DNA of 64,000 nt, from the NCBI GenBank assembly GCA_013396655.1, contig WBMV01005969.1:157534-221533 (forward strand), given 5' to 3'. Every line of letters begins with the position of its first letter. Positions within the stretch are counted from its first letter, which is position 1. Of the stretch, positions 59,541-64,000 are shown one piece after another. Both the position numbers and the translations under genes were made by a program. The stretch is from Campylorhamphus procurvoides (lineage: Eukaryota; Chordata; Aves; Passeriformes; Dendrocolaptidae). The notes under the pieces are model-generated. The model had not been told where the DNA came from. It searched no databases and was given only the letters and a program-made list of their open reading frames with translations.

Positions 59541-62500
59541 GAAAATTCTCAGTCTTTCTGTATTGTGAACGTTGGTCTGCTGGTTTTAAATACTCTCACT
59601 TTTATTTCTAATTTACTTCACTGGGCTGTTTGCTTTCACATATTTGATTTGGTTAGCAAAATGCCTGTTCAGAACAATGTGGAATAGCCTGGAAGAAGCT
59701 CTAGATATATTGTGTCACTCTTACAAAATCCTAATGTCTGCATTTATTTTTGTGCCTCAAAGAGAAAACTGTTGACATCCCACATAAAAGATTTTATTAC
59801 TTTTAAGAGAGTCATCTGATGAATATTTTGGAATCTCATTCATCTTTATTTTGATAAAATATGTTCTTTAGCAAGAAGCCTGTAGAACTATATGCCACAT
59901 ACTGTGGGTTATTTTTTTAGGATGTATATTTTCAAATAATGTTATGTTAAAGCAGTCCCACATGTAACGTGGGTGAGTGTGTGGTGTTCATTGTACAGCT
60001 TTGTGATTAGGCCATACAACACCATTTTTCAGTTGTGAATTTAAAGTATCCAGAAACTTATCCTTTCCAATAAATGTGAGAGACATAAAAGACTTAGTTA
60101 CACCATCTTTTCAGTACACTTGGTGAATCACAGATGTGTCCCCTTTCCCTCCCTCCTTGTGTTTTAACAATGTAAGTTTAGAGACCACCAAGTTCCGTAA
60201 GTCCTATGTCATTTGAGCAGTGTTTGGTGGGCAGAAGTGTAAGTCCATCCCAAAGGAAACAAAAACTTGAAAAGCAAGCTTAACCTTCAGATAAGTATAT
60301 TTGGGAGTTTTTTAAATGCCTTTCAAGATTTGTGTTTGGAAGCATTTACAGGCTGTGGTTTGGCAGTGTGTTTGCAAACTGTCCTAGGTATCCAAAAACC
60401 TCCTTGATACCTGTGTGAAGTACCTAGTAAACCTGAGTTGCATTAAGGAAGAAAATACAGCCATTGTGGTCGTCCTGTGCCCGTACTAGAGACTGTAGGA
60501 GACTCTAGGAAGCAGGGAAACCATCTGCTGAACTCTGCTGGGGAAAGACAGTAGGTTACATGGCCGGAACTGATGTGCCCTAAATGTGACTGGTGTCATT
60601 GTGGGAGGATTTGGCTGAGGAGCAGTGCAGTGATTGGCCTGATGATGCCACGAAGGAAAACGTTAAAAGATTAGAGTAACAGGTTTACCAAGGCTTTCCC
60701 AAAGTTTCAGGTTGTATGAAGGATAAAATCTATTATATATCCAGGTTCCAAATTACAGACTTTTTTGTCAAAATAAAAGATGAAGATTTTTCAAACTTCA
60801 GAATTGTAGATGAGATGGCAAGAGTTTTATAATAGCTATTGCTTAAATTTTAAGAGCAGAACTTACTCTTCTGCTAACACAGTCTTCATGTTGGGAACCC
60901 ACTTATGTGAAGATAAGCTACTCACACAGTGTAGTGGCACTACCCTTTTGTGTCTGGATAAATCTCTATTTAAAAAGAACGCAGGACTAAGACTTTGTCT
61001 CATGTCCTTTAGTATTAAACCAAAGTTACAAAGTTTGGGATGCAGAGTAGAATTTTAGCCTTGTTTCTCCTATTTGTTTGTTTGTTTTTTCTTCAATCTA
61101 CCTAGTTAATATGTATTGCATACAGAGTCATCTGTATGACACGCTTCACATTAAACAGTCCATTCTGTAAAAAATACCCCTTCAGTACTTTTTCTTACAA
61201 ACGAGATGTGAATGGGACCAGTTCCAGTGGTTCCAGGTAATTTGTGACTCATTTAGCATGTATATCTTTCAGTTTTCTAACCAGTGAGCTGATAAGATTC
61301 ATGGAAATAACTGAAAACATGATTCTACTTGTAACATTTAAAAATATACTGAAATTTGTGGCTGTTTATTGGAAATTGGTTTGGACTACACTATTAGGAA
61401 AGAAGAAATCAGAATATAATAAACACTTTGATGTGGTAAATTGGTTTGTATAAGATGTTGCAATCTTTGACATGGTAATACGAATTTTCTTGGGCATCTG
61501 CTGTTTGTCATAGTGTAGCTGTTACTATTGAGTGACAGAGAAGAAAAGATTTCCCTGAAAAAAAAAAAAGCTTGGATGTTTCAGGAAGCTCCCTTTTTCC
61601 ATAAGGACATGAAGGCACTGAGAGTATTTTATCTAAATCTGATACTCTTTTAGTTGAAAAGGGTTGTTAGTTGAAAGTAGATGAACAGCCTTGACTCTTT
61701 CACCACCAATTTCTTTAAGCTTAGAGAAAAACACTGAGGAGTCACCTGCAAACTGGCAGTAAAAACCTCTGCCACCTTTCTACTGAGCAGCAAAGAAACT
61801 GTTGGAAACTAGTGTTGATCCATCGAGTTATATCAGGGGTGTTTTATAAGAAACAACCCCTGTTATAAACGAGTGTTACATGCAACAGAGTGAACAAAGT
61901 CCTTGAGAAGGCAGGGAGGGTCTAAGATGACTTCTGTGTAAATAGTCCTTGTTCAGGCAAGTGCTCTTGTTTAGCTGGTGGGATTCTTCTGAGGGAGGAT
62001 GGTTGAAAATAGGACCTTTAAAATAATGTCTCTGCCTGTGCTAGTGAACACACCTGTTGTACAGGTTGTCTGTCCTTTTGATATCTGATTTTTATCTTCC
62101 CACTTAAATCCTCCTTTTAGGTTACATTTACTGAGAATCTTAAAATCTCATCTGCAGTGAGCTCTTATGGCAGGGTAAATTTCATAATGGACTATTGATT
62201 TTCTCTTGGAGTGTTGTTTTGGAAGGGTGGTGAGGTTTCAGCTTCAGCCCCATCTCTCTCACCACCAAAAGAGTGATTTGTACCTCTTTATTCCCAGTTC
62301 ATTTAGTTCTAATGAGTTATCTCTTACCCTACCTGCTGACTTAGTTTTGCTACTTGGTAGTCAGTTGTGAAAGCTTATGAAGTGCGATATCTTTTAAGAA
62401 GTTTTTGAGAATCTGAATTCCACTACAGACGGTGTAAATCCAGTTGAATAGTACCATTTGTGGGTCTCAGCTTGTTCATTGTTAGATGTGTTTCTGGATT

Positions 62501-64000
62501 CCGAGATCCAAATTATGGCTGAGCTAAAAAGGCATTTAATAATAATATATGCTTTTTAGCCCAACTTTCTTCCTGATTAAGTGTGGATTGTGGTACTGTG
62601 TGTTAAACTCCTTTTGCCCTGCTCGTGCTGCAAAGCCATGCTGTGATCATGGGAGATCACACCAGTGTTTAAACCATGCCTGTGCATGTGTTTTTAAGCT
62701 GCTCAAAGCCTTGTGTTGACATGGTCCTCAAGGCCAGTCTCCTTACATTCCCTCAGTTTGAATTGCCGGCTCCCAAAATTACTTCCTGGCTATTTTGAGA
62801 AACCCTTGGTCCTCACACCAGAGTATTGGACTGAGGTGTTGAGAAAAGATTTATGCAGCTGGATTTGTACTAGTCTGAAAGGGAAAGGATAACTTCTTGC
62901 CAAGCCAAATATATTCATTATTTTTGGATTACTTACTAAAGCAGCCAAAAACATTGTATAAGGGATAAACTATGGACTTCAAGCTAATATTTTTCCATTA
63001 AGAATTTATTTTTTTATTCTTCCTGTCATCAAGATAGAGTGCTTTTTGAATGTAGCTTGCTTTCAGATGTGTGGCTCCTAGAATTGTTTCCTTGCAGTCA
63101 GACATTTACAAACGTGCATCAGTTTTGAAAACTGTCTCTTGTGTGTTAGCACTTGTTCTGGAAATGAAAACTGAGCATGTTAGTTAATAATTTCTTGTAC
63201 TTTTATAGCCCAAGCAGACTGAAAAGTGGTCTTGTGCTATGTTTTCCTTGTATAGTGCATCTGAAAATATCACAGAGAAGGAACTCCATGATGAGACGAA
63301 TTTGTTGCTGTAAGTTTTTCTGTTGGCATTTGTCAGCATATAAACTATCTGCATTGTATTTTGCATAATTATCTTCAATTGACTGTCGGGTTAAAAAAGA
63401 CTTTTTTTTTCCATATAGACTGTAGTTTGGATTTTTTGTTGTTGTTGCTTATACTATATACTTGTTTTCCTCTCTACAAGAAATAACTATTCAACTTAGA
63501 GTTACCTGACAGTTCTGTTTAGGAGAAGTTACCACAGGGGAAAACCACTTATGTGTTAGTAATTACAGTGGTTCCTCCTCTGTTTTGGGTGACTTCCAAG
63601 CCAGATAGTTGATATGGAAAGGCTATTGTGGCTGATATATAAACAGCTAAGGGAAATTAAGTCTCCCCTTCAGAAATATGCTGAGGTTATGATTTTGTAT
63701 ACCTACTTTGAAACAATGCTGGGCTTCAAATGTCTGGCAAAATGTTGGATCCAAATGGGAAATACCTACTCTTTCCATAATAGTCTGCCTGTCAGTTTTT
63801 GTGTATGGCTCAGTACAAAGCTGTGTCAGAACTTCAGTACCACCAAATTACCTTGTTTAAATGGCACTGTCTTAAAAAAGTAAATGCTTTTTAAGTGAGA
63901 AATTCTGTTTTCTAATTTGTGAAGGAAATAGTTTCCTTGGGAGTCAGCATCCGTAAATGTAATATATTTCATGATTTTGAAAAGGCTTCTTAATCATGGG
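59541..64000. other. Sequence downstream of STRN with no recognised gene
   Basis: 4.4 kb of AT-rich sequence. Open frames are short (at most 89 codons), none resembles a known family, and no exon with flanking splice signals was recognised. An A run occurs at 61559-61569. In mammals the neighbour beyond the STRN 3' end is VIT, but I see none of its exons here. Confidence 0.6.
60069..60074 (+). promoter_or_regulatory. Candidate distal poly(A) signal AATAAA
   Basis: AATAAA about 4 kb after the stop, with a T/G-rich region (gatgtgtcccc to ttgtgtttt) 60-90 nt further on. It could mark a long 3' UTR form, but nothing in the sequence proves it. Confidence 0.2.

Noticed and set aside
56010..64000. 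Next gene (VIT in mammals) within the window
   Set aside because: No exon encoding a recognisable LCCL or von Willebrand A domain was seen on either strand in this stretch.
1..64000. CRISPR arrays, operons, tRNA or rRNA genes
   Set aside because: No regularly spaced direct repeats and no tRNA- or rRNA-like blocks were found by reading. The sequence is clearly a vertebrate intron-rich locus. A tRNAscan/Infernal run would be needed to exclude small RNA genes fully.

Overview
The window is vertebrate nuclear DNA, most likely from a bird. It is AT-rich and intron-dominated. It carries CR1-family LINE fragments typical of birds and other reptiles, including one well-preserved CR1 3' end. There is no operon-like packing and there are no long open reading frames. 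Essentially everything coding belongs to one gene on the + strand: striatin (STRN), a scaffold subunit of STRIPAK phosphatase-kinase complexes. I identified it by reading the spliced protein and comparing it with remembered mammalian striatins. No database search was run.

Layout: 1-7936 is the 3' part of intron 1; exon 1 and the promoter lie upstream of the window. Seventeen coding exons (exons 2 to 18 in the usual 18-exon numbering) run from 7937 to the TGA at 56007-56009. They join with consistent phases and GT-AG borders into 2106 nt, that is 701 residues plus stop. This agrees with a family length of about 780 residues if the missing exon 1 supplies about 78. Exons 2-5 encode the end of the coiled coil and the calmodulin-binding segment. 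Exons 6-10 encode an acidic, serine-rich linker and a basic cassette. Exons 11-18 encode seven WD40 repeats. After the stop comes a 3' UTR of uncertain end, probably at least 2 kb, then sequence to 64000 with no recognisable gene.

Other content: a clear CR1 3' end in intron 9 (about 40280-40612, +), older CR1 relics in intron 7 (about 34895-35420, -) and intron 10 (about 42925-43440, +), and a possible very old CR1-like relic downstream (about 58545-59540, -). There are also several short tandem and simple repeats.

I found no novel system. The points most worth a second look are the phase-1 symmetric exons 8 and 9 (possible cassette exons, as in the paralogue STRN3), four Pumilio-type motifs in the putative 3' UTR, and a GC-richer block with an A-rich tail in intron 10.
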